Assembly: GCA_002707495.1 (NCBI GenBank)
Contig: PAMZ01000002.1
Coordinates: forward strand, 1 to 64,000
DNA length: 64,000 nucleotides
Origin: Halobacteriovoraceae bacterium
GTDB lineage: Bacteria; Bdellovibrionota; Bacteriovoracia; Bacteriovoracales; Bacteriovoracaceae
Direction: 5' to 3'
Part shown: piece by piece, positions 32,823-42,091 of the stretch
How the letters are laid out: each line of letters starts with the position of its first letter
How positions within the stretch are numbered: the stretch's first letter is position 1
Notes under the pieces: model-generated
Seen by the model: only the letters and a program-made list of their open reading frames with translations
Database searches by the model: none
What the model was told of the DNA's origin: nothing
Program-made: the position numbers and the translations under genes

Positions 32823-34361
32823 ATGAGGGTTTATTGGTTTTTTATTTTAGGGTTTTTATTGCAGAGCGCTTATTCATTTGATCGAGCGGATGTAGACCTT
32901 ATTGATGCCTATAAACTTATCGAAAATAGTCCAAAGTCTAAGGTGGATGACTGGAAAGTTGATCCTGAGCCGTTTAGGGAAGATGATTTGGTGTTTAAAA
33001 ACCAGAATCGCGACATCACAAACTGGAGCGAATTGGATCCTTACGAGTGGTTAAGCTTTAAAACCTGGAGAAAGCATCGAGAAATTAAAGACAAAAATAA
33101 AAATTGGAGACAAATTTTTCGTGAGGCCACTAATCGTGAGGTGGTTGGAAGAATTCTAAAATGTATAGGGTTGTGTCAAAATTTTCGAGGCTCTCGGCAC
33201 AGTTCTGTTGAGCATATGAGTCAGATTCTCGAAGGGGATGAAGTTATCACGAAAGCTAACTCTGGAGCTTGGGTTATCCTTTTAGATGGAACACTCATAA
33301 GAATGTCTTCAAACACTTCAATAAGTTTTAATGAAGTTAATATTTCAGACAACGAAGTGATGTATTTTGTTCGTCATAATTATGGATACGCAAGTTATCG
33401 AGCGAGACTTGATGGAGAATATCTAGAGCAAAATAGGCCCGAGAGTGATCTTGCCTTTCTTCCTTTAAAGGTTTTAAAAGCAAATAGAGAGTACTATGCC
33501 ATCCAAGAATATAGAGAATTTAATGATAAAGAGAGATTACAATATTCAATCGTAAAAAATCCCGGATACGTTTCACAGTATTATACTTTAAATCGAGAAA
33601 TCCAATCTAATGGGAAATGGATTCATAGACGCGATTCGCGTCTTTTTGTCTATACTGCAAATGTTTCATTGGAAGTACTAAATTCACATCTCGATCTCTT
33701 TTACGGAATAAAAAACTCATCTCTTTTTCGACGAAGCTTAAGCGATAAAAATTTTACAAAAAAAGATAATCGACTTCAAAAAGTGACTGCCTCTTTTAGA
33801 GGTTATTTAAATAGCCAGGAGCAGGTGATAACGGATGATTCTTGGTATCAAACAGATAAAAAAGGTCTTGAATTAAAATCTTATAAAAAAGATGAGAGTC
33901 TTCTTAATGCAGCTGCAAGTTTTACAAATAGAGTGCCAGCTGTATGGCTTGCTAGAGAATTATGGCTTAAAAAATATTCACAAGACGTTTTAAAGGTACA
34001 AGATAACTTTGAAAAGTTTGCGGTAGAGTATGGGTATCGTTTGTGGGATAGCAAAAAACCAGACGAGCTTGAGAAAAGGCTTAAATTTGCTAAAGAGTAC
34101 ACCCGCAGAACAGAGACGACTATTCTTAATAATATGGATCTAGTATTTATAGACTATCCAGTTGAGTCGTTCAGTCGAGAATACTTTAAAAACCTCATGA
34201 AAATACACTATAATAATATGAAAAAGCAATATCAGTTCAAACAGCTCTTGGTACGAGAAATGACTGATACACAATACTATCTATGGACCTTAAGATATGC
34301 CCAAGAATACTTATTCTCTCGTTCTAGCCAGTCAATCTCCTCGAAGAAAAGAACTTATTAA
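32823..34361 (+). CDS. FecR-domain exported protein
   Basis: The start at ATG 32823 places a signal peptide at the N-terminus (FILGFLLQSAYS); a longer frame opens at TTG 32748 but would mask it. This gives 512 residues. Residues about 125-170 (QILEGDEVITKANSGAWVIL, then GTLIRMSSNTSIS) resemble the FecR fold, a beta-structure found in periplasmic sensory and peptidoglycan-linked proteins. The rest is unassigned. It is divergent from ileS. The 3' end overlaps maf by 65 bp in another frame. Confidence 0.7.
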   Translation: MRVYWFFILGFLLQSAYSFDRADVDLIDAYKLIENSPKSKVDDWKVDPEPFREDDLVFKNQNRDITNWSELDPYEWLSFKTWRKHREIKDKNKNWRQIFREATNREVVGRILKCIGLCQNFRGSRHSSVEHMSQILEGDEVITKANSGAWVILLDGTLIRMSSNTSISFNEVNISDNEVMYFVRHNYGYASYRARLDGEYLEQNRPESDLAFLPLKVLKANREYYAIQEYREFNDKERLQYSIVKNPGYVSQYYTLNREIQSNGKWIHRRDSRLFVYTANVSLEVLNSHLDLFYGIKNSSLFRRSLSDKNFTKKDNRLQKVTASFRGYLNSQEQVITDDSWYQTDKKGLELKSYKKDESLLNAAASFTNRVPAVWLARELWLKKYSQDVLKVQDNFEKFAVEYGYRLWDSKKPDELEKRLKFAKEYTRRTETTILNNMDLVFIDYPVESFSREYFKNLMKIHYNNMKKQYQFKQLLVREMTDTQYYLWTLRYAQEYLFSRSSQSISSKKRTY

Positions 34362-34914
34362 ATCCCTTTTCATCCCTTTTAAAGTCGAACCTGCAAATAT
34401 CGATGAGACGAGTCGTTTTGATGAACCATCAAAATTAGTCGAAGATCTATCCTTTCAAAAAGCGCAAGCCGTATTGAGCAATTGTAGCTCTCCCTCTATT
34501 GTGGTCGGCTCAGATACGATTGTTTATTTCGAGGGTGAGGTTTTAGGAAAGCCCAATACTAGAGATGAGGCAGGTGCAATTTTAAAACGGTTGAGTGGAA
34601 AGCAGCATGAAGTCTACTCTGGGGTTTGTATTTGTACTGAAGGAATGAGTAAAACTTTTTCCGTTAAAACGAAAGTTTATTTTCGAGAAATACCAGATGA
34701 TTTACTTGAGCTTTACCTTGATACAGAAGAGTCAATGGACAAAGCGGGAGCTTATGGAATTCAGGCACATGCATTGGCGTTTATAGAAAGAATTGAAGGA
34801 AGCTATAGTAACGTGGTAGGGCTTCCAGTGGACTCACTGTTAATTGCATTACAAGAATTTTTACAAAAGCTAGAACCATCAAAGTCTGAATGGAGGAGTT
34901 GTTTTGTTTCGTAA
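34297..34914 (+). CDS. maf: Maf-family nucleotide pyrophosphatase
   Basis: A 205-residue protein beginning with the conserved YSLVLASQSPRRKELIKSL. It continues with VVGSDTIVYFEGEVLGKP, the metal-binding acidic block, and GAYGIQAHALAFIERIEGSY with NVVGLPV. Maf proteins hydrolyse non-standard or modified nucleoside triphosphates (dTTP/UTP or 7-methyl-GTP groups). The ATG is inside the previous gene, a long overlap, but the conserved N-terminus supports it. Confidence 0.92.
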   Translation: MPKNTYSLVLASQSPRRKELIKSLFIPFKVEPANIDETSRFDEPSKLVEDLSFQKAQAVLSNCSSPSIVVGSDTIVYFEGEVLGKPNTRDEAGAILKRLSGKQHEVYSGVCICTEGMSKTFSVKTKVYFREIPDDLLELYLDTEESMDKAGAYGIQAHALAFIERIEGSYSNVVGLPVDSLLIALQEFLQKLEPSKSEWRSCFVS

Positions 34915-35365
34915 AAAAAATAATTGGTTTTTGCCTTTCATGATATTGAGCTGGATTTTTTGCGTTAATGCGGGGGCTCAAGAAATCTCACAGGAGAAGA
35001 TTCTAAATCGTCTCACAGACCTAAAAACATCTTCTATAGAGGAATACTCGTCACAGATGGAAGAGGTTGGAGAGCTCATGGCTGAATATATCCGCACAAA
35101 AGAGCAGGAGTGTTCTGGTGATTTTTCTTCAGTCGAATTTGATGATGGAGGAACGAAAAAGAGGGTGAGAAAAAAACTTTCTAAAAAAGAGAAGTCTCTT
35201 TGTTTGTATATGCTGATTGATTTTAGAATCAAAGTGACAAAATTATCGTTTGAAATTCGAAAAAACCATCTCAAAGCGATTCAAAATCTCCAACTTGGAG
35301 AATTGGATGAATTAGAAAAACAACAAGTGCAAGAGTTGGAAAAACTGGCACAAAAATTTAGATAG
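34904..35365 (+). CDS. Small exported helical protein of unknown function
   Basis: A 153-residue protein starting at TTG 34904, 5 bp after GGAGGAG, overlapping the maf end. A signal peptide (FMILSWIFCVNAGA-QE) precedes a helical, charged mature part with two cysteines (KEQECSGDF and SLCLYM) and a coiled-coil C-terminus. I do not recognise a family. It lies in a run of same-strand genes downstream of maf. Confidence 0.7.
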   Translation: MFRKKNNWFLPFMILSWIFCVNAGAQEISQEKILNRLTDLKTSSIEEYSSQMEEVGELMAEYIRTKEQECSGDFSSVEFDDGGTKKRVRKKLSKKEKSLCLYMLIDFRIKVTKLSFEIRKNHLKAIQNLQLGELDELEKQQVQELEKLAQKFR

Positions 35366-35369
35366 GAGA

Positions 35370-35999
35370 GTGGCAGACTTGTTTATAAAGAAACCTTGGT
35401 ATGATCTAACTTTTTTTATAGGTTCTCCCATTTTGGCCCTTCTTGTCATCGTAGCTATAGTTCCAGCGAGAGAACCTGGAGACCCGTATCTTTTTCAAAC
35501 TCAAACTCCAGGTTGGCTGACGACTATGACAGCTGTTTTGATTTTCATGCATGTCATGGCTGGTTTTACCAGATCACATTTAAATCAAGCCGTCTTTGAA
35601 CAACATAAAGTAAGGTTTACTTGGGTTCCCTTTATTATATTTATTATCTTAGCTTCGTATAATCCTCTATTTGTTTTTGTTCTTCCCTTTGTTGCCGTGT
35701 GGGACGAGATTCATCAATTTATGCAAACATTTGGTTTTGGACGAATTTACGATGCAAAAAGAGGTAACAATCCGTTAGTCGGGCGTAAAATGGATATGGC
35801 CGCTTGTTTTATTTTTGAATATTATCCTCATATTGTTAGGACTATGAGCATTCCTTATAATGAATTTAAACAAGAGATGGAGGTGTTTGGAGAGTTTGCA
35901 CCTGATCTCTATCTTTATGCACCTAAGCTGATTCAACCGATGATATTTTTAGGGGGGCTTACCTCGTCTTTTATGTTTTTTGGTATTTTAGGCGAGTGA
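35370..35999 (+). CDS. Integral membrane protein, N-terminal part (frame broken at 35997)
   Basis: A 209-residue membrane protein with about five hydrophobic segments and the polar signature VAVWDEIHQFMQTFGFGR. The GTG at 35370 is only 1 bp from the AGGAG site; TTG at 35379, giving MFIKKPWYDL, is a better-spaced alternative. The stop lies within the start of the next gene in the -1 frame. That gene continues the same kind of membrane protein, so the two may be one protein interrupted by a frame change. Function unknown. Confidence 0.6.
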   Translation: MADLFIKKPWYDLTFFIGSPILALLVIVAIVPAREPGDPYLFQTQTPGWLTTMTAVLIFMHVMAGFTRSHLNQAVFEQHKVRFTWVPFIIFIILASYNPLFVFVLPFVAVWDEIHQFMQTFGFGRIYDAKRGNNPLVGRKMDMAACFIFEYYPHIVRTMSIPYNEFKQEMEVFGEFAPDLYLYAPKLIQPMIFLGGLTSSFMFFGILGE

Positions 36000-36400
36000 G
36001 GGAAGGTTATCAGGTCAGTTGGCAAAAAATACTGCTCTATTTTAACACTGGTTTTGCGACTCTTATCATTGTGAAATTTTACTCCATCGTCGATGCGTTG
36101 GTTTTGAGTAATATCTTTCACTCGTTTCAGTATTTTGCAATCGTGTGGGCGAGTGAAAAAAAGAATTTACTTTCAAGGTTCAATTACAAAGATCTTTGGC
36201 GAACTAATATTTTTATATTGCTTTGTTTTGGGGGAGGCTTATTTTCTCTCGCTGTATTAAGGATTTATACTGAGGATGTCACCTTTGAACAAACTGGCAA
36301 CCTTCCGCTCTTAGGAGCGTTTTGGGTTACCACTTCTATGATGCACTTCTGGTACGACGGATTTATTTGGTCCGTTAGAAAAAAGACTTTAATCGCCTAG
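35996..36400 (+). CDS. Integral membrane protein, C-terminal part (continues previous gene in -1 frame)
   Basis: A 134-residue protein with about three membrane segments, ending in SMMHFWYDGFIWSVRKK. It starts at a GTG sharing bases with the TGA of the previous gene, and only a weak AGG precedes it. The frame is also open upstream through the junction, as expected if a single indel had split one gene of about 340 residues. Translational coupling of two real genes is possible but less likely. Confidence 0.55.
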   Translation: MREGYQVSWQKILLYFNTGFATLIIVKFYSIVDALVLSNIFHSFQYFAIVWASEKKNLLSRFNYKDLWRTNIFILLCFGGGLFSLAVLRIYTEDVTFEQTGNLPLLGAFWVTTSMMHFWYDGFIWSVRKKTLIA

Positions 36401-36576
36401 TATCGCTTAATTCTAATTTTATCAGAACCTGTTGCTCTATTAGGTCTTACGCTTTTTACTCTAACCATAGATTTCTGCGGTCTAACTGACTTGGAAGGAG
36501 CAACATTCAATTGAATAGTCTTAGTCGTTGCATCTTCGGTTGATTTTTTTGGTGAAAGATTCTCATTAGTTTTCAT
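36397..36576 (-). CDS. Small basic protein of unknown function (59 residues)
   Basis: A short frame on the minus strand encodes a Lys/Arg/Ser/Thr-rich protein with SVRPQKSMVRVKSVRP and ending KIRIKRY. An AGGGA-type site lies 6 nt before the ATG. It contains no membrane segment and looks disordered. It fills a space otherwise without genes, and tail-to-tail packing with the membrane gene suggests it is real. It could be nucleic-acid binding. Confidence is limited by its size. Confidence 0.4.
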   Translation of the reverse strand: MKTNENLSPKKSTEDATTKTIQLNVAPSKSVRPQKSMVRVKSVRPNRATGSDKIRIKRY

Positions 36577-36895
36577 AACATTCCCTTTTGGTTTCGATCA
36601 TTTCTTTGATTTCGAGACCATACTTGAGAAGCTGAAAACGTTTAAGCTATCTAAGGGTCTTTACTCTCAAAACGCGAAAGTTGTCCAATAACGACTCCTC
36701 GTGTTTTGGTTAAGTGTAAATACTCGGCATTTCGACTCTAAAGCTTAAGCCTTTCTTAAAAATCAGTCTAACACATATCGGCTAATTTTGCTAAATCCAC
36801 CGCCAAAAGGGTGTTAATCTTGCCTAGTTTCTGCAAAATTTCGAAAATCACTTAAAATTAACACGGAATTTCAAGTATTTAATGGAGTAAGCCTG
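36577..36895. other. Non-coding stretch before the TRAP operon
   Basis: No gene is visible on either strand. GTGTTAAT (36811-36818) and ATTAACAC (36857-36864) form an 8-bp inverted repeat with a 38-bp gap, close to where the TRAP promoter should be. It could be a regulator site; otherwise I see nothing specific. Confidence 0.4.
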
Positions 36896-37849
36896 ATGCG
36901 AATTTTAATGATTTTAAGCCTGATGACCATATTTGTTGGATGCTCTATGATAAATAGGGTGGCCATTCGAACCACTGCAAATGTCGTAGAGAAGGGGTCT
37001 GACGAACTTTTAACAGAGGGAAATTGGGAGTTTTTTAAGGCCTCAGCCCCTGGCAATATCAAACTACTAGAGGGACTTTGGTTTGCAGATCAAGAAAATG
37101 AAAAACTATTGGGCCTATTAGTAAAAGGTCATGCAGCTTATGCTTTTGCCGTTCATGAGACTAGGGCGTTGGAAGATATCCTCTTAGAAAGATCGTCATC
37201 GCTTAAAACTGAACAGGCCATCCTTCATTATGAAAAAGCACTTTTTTATGGGACTAAATTTTTAAGCTTAAAAGGAATCACGAGCGAGCAATTTTTTGCC
37301 AAGGACTTCAGCGTAAAGCTTACCGAAACGTTTAATAAAAAAATGAATGATGATGATCTTGTTACTCTTTTCTATTTTGCACAAGCATTGGGTAGTTCAA
37401 TTAATCTTCAAAGAGATAATGTGAGTAAAATGGGATACCTTTCCCATGTTAAGTCTTTGTTAAATTGGGTTTGTAAGCAAAATCCTAATCTGGAAAGAGG
37501 AAGCTGCGGACTTTTCCAGTCAGTTATTGAAGCTAGCACTCCAACTCTTCTGGGAGGCAGTCAGGAGCGGGCCAAAACTATGTTTCAAAAAGTCATAGAT
37601 AATCAGCCTTACAACCTTATGGCCCGACTTAGCTATATACAGTATCATTTAATTCCCATGCTTGAAGAAGACGAATTTGAAATTGAAATGGCAACGCTTA
37701 AAAAAGATATTAAAGTTTGGTACGCTGGAATAAAAGATAATAGTCAAAAGGTGAGTCCCTTCAAAAATAAAGCTGACTTCAATCTGTTCAATGCCATGGC
37801 GAAAAAGAGGTTTGAATCAATCGCCAAGTTAAAAAAGGAAATCTTTTAA
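36896..37849 (+). CDS. TatT-family TRAP-associated lipoprotein
   Basis: A 317-residue protein with a lipoprotein signal (IFVGC at residues 12-16, Cys as lipidation site), then a helical repeat protein of TPR type. The order, a TatT-like lipoprotein directly before dctP, matches the TRAP-associated T-components known from spirochaetes (TP0956/TP0957 type), where it binds the solute protein as a trimer. It is the first gene of the operon and overlaps dctP by 1 bp. The ligand is unknown; hydrophobic molecules have been suggested for that group. Confidence 0.8.
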   Translation: MRILMILSLMTIFVGCSMINRVAIRTTANVVEKGSDELLTEGNWEFFKASAPGNIKLLEGLWFADQENEKLLGLLVKGHAAYAFAVHETRALEDILLERSSSLKTEQAILHYEKALFYGTKFLSLKGITSEQFFAKDFSVKLTETFNKKMNDDDLVTLFYFAQALGSSINLQRDNVSKMGYLSHVKSLLNWVCKQNPNLERGSCGLFQSVIEASTPTLLGGSQERAKTMFQKVIDNQPYNLMARLSYIQYHLIPMLEEDEFEIEMATLKKDIKVWYAGIKDNSQKVSPFKNKADFNLFNAMAKKRFESIAKLKKEIF

Positions 37850-38817
37850 TGAAAATTTTAACTCTATTTTTATTTCTCACTTCTGTTAGCCAATCTTCTC
37901 ACGCAGTGAAACTAAAATTGGCTACATTAGTTCCAAAGGGGACGAGCTGGGCAAAGACTTTGAAAGAAATGTCAGACGAGATAAAAAAGCAAACTGATGG
38001 AAAAGTTAAATTTCAAATTTATTATGGGGGAGTTCAAGGGGATGAACCCGATGTTTTAAGGAAGACAAGAGTAGGACAACTTCACGGTGGAATTTTTACA
38101 GGGAAGACTCTTGGTGATATTTCCTCAGATGTTCGAGCTATTGAGCTTCCGTTTAACTTTTATCATGATGAAAAAAAAGCTATGAAAGTTTTGGATGCAA
38201 ATACTCCTTATTTTAATCAGAAGTTAAAAGAGAATGGATTTATAAACTTAGGATTTTACGGAATCGGAAAAGTTTACGTTGTCTCCACTAAAAAAATTCA
38301 AAATATTGAGCAAATGAAAGGAACCAAAATGTGGGCCTGGGAAGGGGATAAGGTTATTCAGGCCATGATGGAGTCTCTGGGGTTAGTATCCGTGCCTTTA
38401 GCACTTCCTGATGTTATGTCTTCACTCTCTACAGGAATGGTGGAGTCTGCCTATGCTCCTCCTCTAGCGATCTTAGCGCTTCAATGGCAAAGTAAGGTTA
38501 AATATCTTATCGACTTTCCAACAGCATATACGATTGGCTCCCTTCTTATAGCAGAGAAAAGGTGGAGTAAGGTCAAACCGGAACATCAAAAAATTGTGAG
38601 AGAAATTGCATCTAAGTATGTTGCTAAAGCAAATGAAGAGGCTATTAAAGACAATAATAAGTCTTTGGAGGAGCTTAAGTCCATGGGAGTTGAGTTTATT
38701 AAATTTGATGACAAGGACCTAGCAAAAGCTGAGAAAATTCGTGAGCAAGTTATAAATAAACTGAAGGGATCGGTTCTTTCTCAGAACATTCTCACTAAGG
38801 TGGAGCAAGCTAGGTGA
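37849..38817 (+). CDS. TRAP transporter solute-binding protein (DctP family)
   Basis: This 322-residue periplasmic protein has a signal peptide (to about residue 19, SSHA-VK) and the DctP fold. LKLATLVPKGTSWAKTLKE opens the mature part, and KMWAWEGDKVIQAMMESLG holds the position of the ligand-contacting Arg block, though the usual Arg is replaced here. VSVPLALPDVMSSLSTGMVE is a further family signature. It delivers a solute to the DctQ/DctM membrane subunits encoded next. Loss of the carboxylate-binding Arg hints at a non-organic-acid ligand, as in TatT systems. Confidence 0.88.
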   Translation: MKILTLFLFLTSVSQSSHAVKLKLATLVPKGTSWAKTLKEMSDEIKKQTDGKVKFQIYYGGVQGDEPDVLRKTRVGQLHGGIFTGKTLGDISSDVRAIELPFNFYHDEKKAMKVLDANTPYFNQKLKENGFINLGFYGIGKVYVVSTKKIQNIEQMKGTKMWAWEGDKVIQAMMESLGLVSVPLALPDVMSSLSTGMVESAYAPPLAILALQWQSKVKYLIDFPTAYTIGSLLIAEKRWSKVKPEHQKIVREIASKYVAKANEEAIKDNNKSLEELKSMGVEFIKFDDKDLAKAEKIREQVINKLKGSVLSQNILTKVEQAR

Positions 38818-39293
38818 TAAAAAGACTTGATTCCTGGCTTGAGAGGATTGCAAAAGTTTCAATTGTATTATGTGTCTTTTCTATGCTCTTTTTTAGTGTT
38901 CTCTCCATAGTACTTCGGTGGTTTGAAGTTTCTCTTTTATGGATTGAACCACTTGTGCGACATCTTGTATTTTTAGCGGCATTTATTGGAGGATCATTAG
39001 CAACGGGGTCAAACCAACATATAAAAATAGATCTGATGTCCAGAATCTTAGAGAAGGTTGAAAAGCCATTTGTTAAAAAATTATTAGATATCTTCATACT
39101 TGCCACGACGCTTTTGGCCTGTGCTATTTTAGTAAAAGCCTCTTATGAGCTCGCAGTCATAGAGTTTGACTATGGAAAGGTCGAGTTCCTGGGAATTCAT
39201 TCGGGCTATCTATTAGGTATTATCCCTGTTGGAATGAGCTTTATCTCTCTTCGAGTGTTAACACAAATTGGGATTAGGTTGGGGGTGAAATAA
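38814..39293 (+). CDS. TRAP transporter small permease (DctQ family)
   Basis: A 159-residue protein with four membrane helices. It starts at GTG, overlapping the dctP stop by 4 bp. FLAAFIGGSLATGSNQHIKIDL is the classic DctQ motif around helix 2. It scaffolds the large permease in Na-driven uptake. It abuts dctM with no gap. Confidence 0.88.
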   Translation: MIKRLDSWLERIAKVSIVLCVFSMLFFSVLSIVLRWFEVSLLWIEPLVRHLVFLAAFIGGSLATGSNQHIKIDLMSRILEKVEKPFVKKLLDIFILATTLLACAILVKASYELAVIEFDYGKVEFLGIHSGYLLGIIPVGMSFISLRVLTQIGIRLGVK

Positions 39294-40547
39294 GTGGAAA
39301 TTTTTCTTTATCTACTTATTCTTCTCGCAGCTTTGGTAGGGAGCCCGATATTCGTCGTCATGACTCTCATTTCAGCCGTTGCTTTTCACTTTGCAGATGA
39401 GCAATTAAGTATAATAGCTATTGAAATCTATCGAATGGCTTCAGCGCCGACGTTACTTACGATTCCTCTTTTTACTTTTGCGGGCTATCTTATGGCGGAG
39501 TCAAAGTCTCCGGAAAGGCTTTTAAAACTTGCCCATGGGGCGTTGGGATGGCTCCCCGGAGGTGTCGCGATTGTCTCTTTAGTGATATGCGCTTTTTTTA
39601 CAGCTTTTACGGGAGCCAGTGGGGTTACTATTATTGCTTTAGGTGGTCTTTTATATCCTATGTTGATAAAGGAGAATTATCCCGAAGATTTTACACTGGG
39701 ACTGATTACCACCTCGGGCTCACTAGGTCTTTTGTTTCCTCCAAGTCTTCCGATCATTCTCTATGGGATTGTAGCAAAGGTTGATATTGATCAATTGTTT
39801 TTAGCAGGTCTTTTGCCGGGATTTTTGTTGATCGTAATTCTTTCAAGCTACTCCATTTTCAAAGGTTCTGAGGTTAAATATTCCAAGTTTAATCCACAGG
39901 AGTTTTGGGATGGTGTTAAAGCAGCAAGGTTTGAAATACCACTTCCTTTTCTAGTTCTTGGTGGGATTTACTCTGGAGCGATCACTCCTACCGAGGCTTC
40001 AGCACTATGTGCCTTTTATGTTTTGATTATGGAGTGTTTTCTTTATAAAGATATTCATATCATTAAAGATGTGCCGAGAATAACTAAAGACTGTATGAGT
40101 TTGGTAGGAGCCATTCTTCTTATCCTAAGTTGTGCATTAGGTTTGACAAGTTATCTGGTAGATGAAGAGATTCCCCTTAAAATTCTTGAGATGATGAGAG
40201 ATTTAATTTCTAGCAAGATTTTATTTCTGTTGTTTCTCAATGTGTTCCTCCTAGTTGTTGGGGCAATGATGGATATCTTTAGTGCTATTATTGTCGTTGT
40301 TCCTTTGATCCTTCCAATTGCTGAGGAATTTGGTGTGGATCCTATTCATCTGGCCATTATTTTTCTGACCAATCTTGAGATTGGTTATATTACACCTCCG
40401 GTAGGAATCAACTTATTTATCTCTTCTTTTCGCTTTGAAAAGTCTGTTTTACACTTGTATAAAGTCGCAATTCCCTATTTCTTGCTGATGTTGGTGGCCT
40501 TGGTTATAATTACCTATATACCTTGGTTATCATTATTATGGTTCTAG
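39294..40547 (+). CDS. TRAP transporter large permease (DctM family)
   Basis: A 417-residue protein starting at GTG directly after dctQ. It has about twelve hydrophobic segments with the DctM signatures FTAFTGASGVTIIALGGLL, ITTSGSLGLLFPPSLPIILYG and LEIGYITPPVGINLF, which build the substrate and Na sites. It completes the TRAP transporter with the two preceding genes. Confidence 0.92.
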   Translation: MEIFLYLLILLAALVGSPIFVVMTLISAVAFHFADEQLSIIAIEIYRMASAPTLLTIPLFTFAGYLMAESKSPERLLKLAHGALGWLPGGVAIVSLVICAFFTAFTGASGVTIIALGGLLYPMLIKENYPEDFTLGLITTSGSLGLLFPPSLPIILYGIVAKVDIDQLFLAGLLPGFLLIVILSSYSIFKGSEVKYSKFNPQEFWDGVKAARFEIPLPFLVLGGIYSGAITPTEASALCAFYVLIMECFLYKDIHIIKDVPRITKDCMSLVGAILLILSCALGLTSYLVDEEIPLKILEMMRDLISSKILFLLFLNVFLLVVGAMMDIFSAIIVVVPLILPIAEEFGVDPIHLAIIFLTNLEIGYITPPVGINLFISSFRFEKSVLHLYKVAIPYFLLMLVALVIITYIPWLSLLWF

Positions 40548-42091
40548 TTTTAATTTTTGCCCTTTTATTCACTCCTGACAGCTTTGCTGCAAATGAGTTA
40601 GCATCCGCTGCGGGAGAGCTCGATTTTGATTTATATTTTGGACCTACCACTCCTGCCTTTAAAACGGACTATAAAAACGATATCAGATTTCAAGATGATG
40701 TAGATGAAGACAATCTAATTGATTTAAAACTTCAGTCTGAGGTTTTTGAATTGAATAAATTCTTACAAGGAGAATTTACCCAAGCAGTCTATTGTCCAAA
40801 TGAACAGTTCTTGAAAAATTATGACTATATCTATTACCTTTCAAGACTCCTTACAATCAGCTATCTTTTTGAGGCCATTAGGGCCTATGAGTATCGTGCT
40901 CAACAATTGGGAGATCACGATCTTTGTCAGCCCAAATGGCGGGATGTTTTCTCAAGTTGTCAGGCGAAGAGTACCGAGATGAAGTTATTTATAAAGAATA
41001 GCGATTATGCTTTAAATAAACTAGAACCTCAGTTTGTCCCACTAGAAGAGGCGAAGAAGTCAGCAGTTAAAAGTTGGGTGGCTAGTTTAAGAAAAAATCC
41101 CCAAGACTTAACGGGAAAAAGGATTAGGTTGGAATGTAGACTCCAAGCCTGTCAAAGCCTCGGACTTCCCCAAGTTAAATCTCTTCTAGAGAGCTCTTGT
41201 AAGCAAGATTTAAACCTATTAAAGAAAACATGTAGTGAAGATAATAAAATATACGGTGTTTCAAATGCCCCTGAATTGTACCCTTTACTTCTGAGATCCA
41301 ATGCGATTCGAGTGTTTGAAAGTCCAGAACTCGCTGCGGGCTGTTTAAGAAGATTTATTGATTCAGGGAAAAAGTTTGAATGGGAGAAACCTCAATTGAC
41401 TCCAATATTTTCGGTTCTATATTCTCAAGCCGTCTTTTCGGAGTCCAAATTTGAAAGGGGACGACTCTTCCCCATTGGAGCCTTGAGAGAATTTAGAGAA
41501 AAGGGACTGGCAAAAATATTTGAAGATTACGATAAAGAAGTTAAAGAGAAGAAGGTGGTAAAGACTCCTTCCAAGAAACTAGATCCTATTGTTTTTGAAA
41601 CGATTAAACTTCCCAAGTATAAAAAACCGAAAAAAAAGGTTAAAGAGAAAAAAACTGAAGTCGTCAAAAAAGAAGAAGTGGTTCAGAGGAAATCTAGTTT
41701 TTTAGTTGCCTCTGAATTTAGAGAACAATACGATTTGAGCACAGTTAGTGTGGATATGAATAAGTTTAAGTACGACTTTGTTTTTACTTTGGATCAACAA
41801 GAAAAATATAATCCTGTGGTGCAAAGAATGAGTACTATTAATTCTCTCACCAAAATGAAAAAACAGGATAAGGTAGGAACTAAAAAGGCTCCTTTTCCTT
41901 TGAGGTTTCTAAAATATATGATTGATAAAGAGATGCATCAAAACCTTTTTAATATTATCCAAGTTGTTGGGGATAGATTCTTTGTTAGAAATGATATCGA
42001 TAAAGGCGTTAAAAAACTAGATTATGTAGAACTTAAAAATGATGTGAGCACGCAGTACCAATGGCAAATGGTGATTTTGTCGGAACCTTAA
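40538..42091 (+). CDS. Exported protein of unknown function at the end of the TRAP operon
   Basis: The ATG at 40538 gives 517 residues and a clean signal peptide (FALLFTPDSFA-AN). A TTG at 40523 is also in frame. It overlaps the dctM end by 10 bp. The mature part is helical with about ten cysteines in residues 75-260, suggesting disulfides. A Lys-rich linker follows (about 335-395, KKPKKKVKEKK-like), then a smaller C-terminal domain. I recognise no family. Operon position suggests a link with the TRAP system or the envelope. Confidence 0.65.
   Translation: MVLVLIFALLFTPDSFAANELASAAGELDFDLYFGPTTPAFKTDYKNDIRFQDDVDEDNLIDLKLQSEVFELNKFLQGEFTQAVYCPNEQFLKNYDYIYYLSRLLTISYLFEAIRAYEYRAQQLGDHDLCQPKWRDVFSSCQAKSTEMKLFIKNSDYALNKLEPQFVPLEEAKKSAVKSWVASLRKNPQDLTGKRIRLECRLQACQSLGLPQVKSLLESSCKQDLNLLKKTCSEDNKIYGVSNAPELYPLLLRSNAIRVFESPELAAGCLRRFIDSGKKFEWEKPQLTPIFSVLYSQAVFSESKFERGRLFPIGALREFREKGLAKIFEDYDKEVKEKKVVKTPSKKLDPIVFETIKLPKYKKPKKKVKEKKTEVVKKEEVVQRKSSFLVASEFREQYDLSTVSVDMNKFKYDFVFTLDQQEKYNPVVQRMSTINSLTKMKKQDKVGTKKAPFPLRFLKYMIDKEMHQNLFNIIQVVGDRFFVRNDIDKGVKKLDYVELKNDVSTQYQWQMVILSEP

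Noticed and set aside
35976-35983. Canonical -1 frameshift signal in the membrane gene
   Set aside because: The run is ATG TTT TTT GGT, which does not fit the X XXY YYZ heptamer, and no downstream pseudoknot is evident. A simple indel remains more likely.
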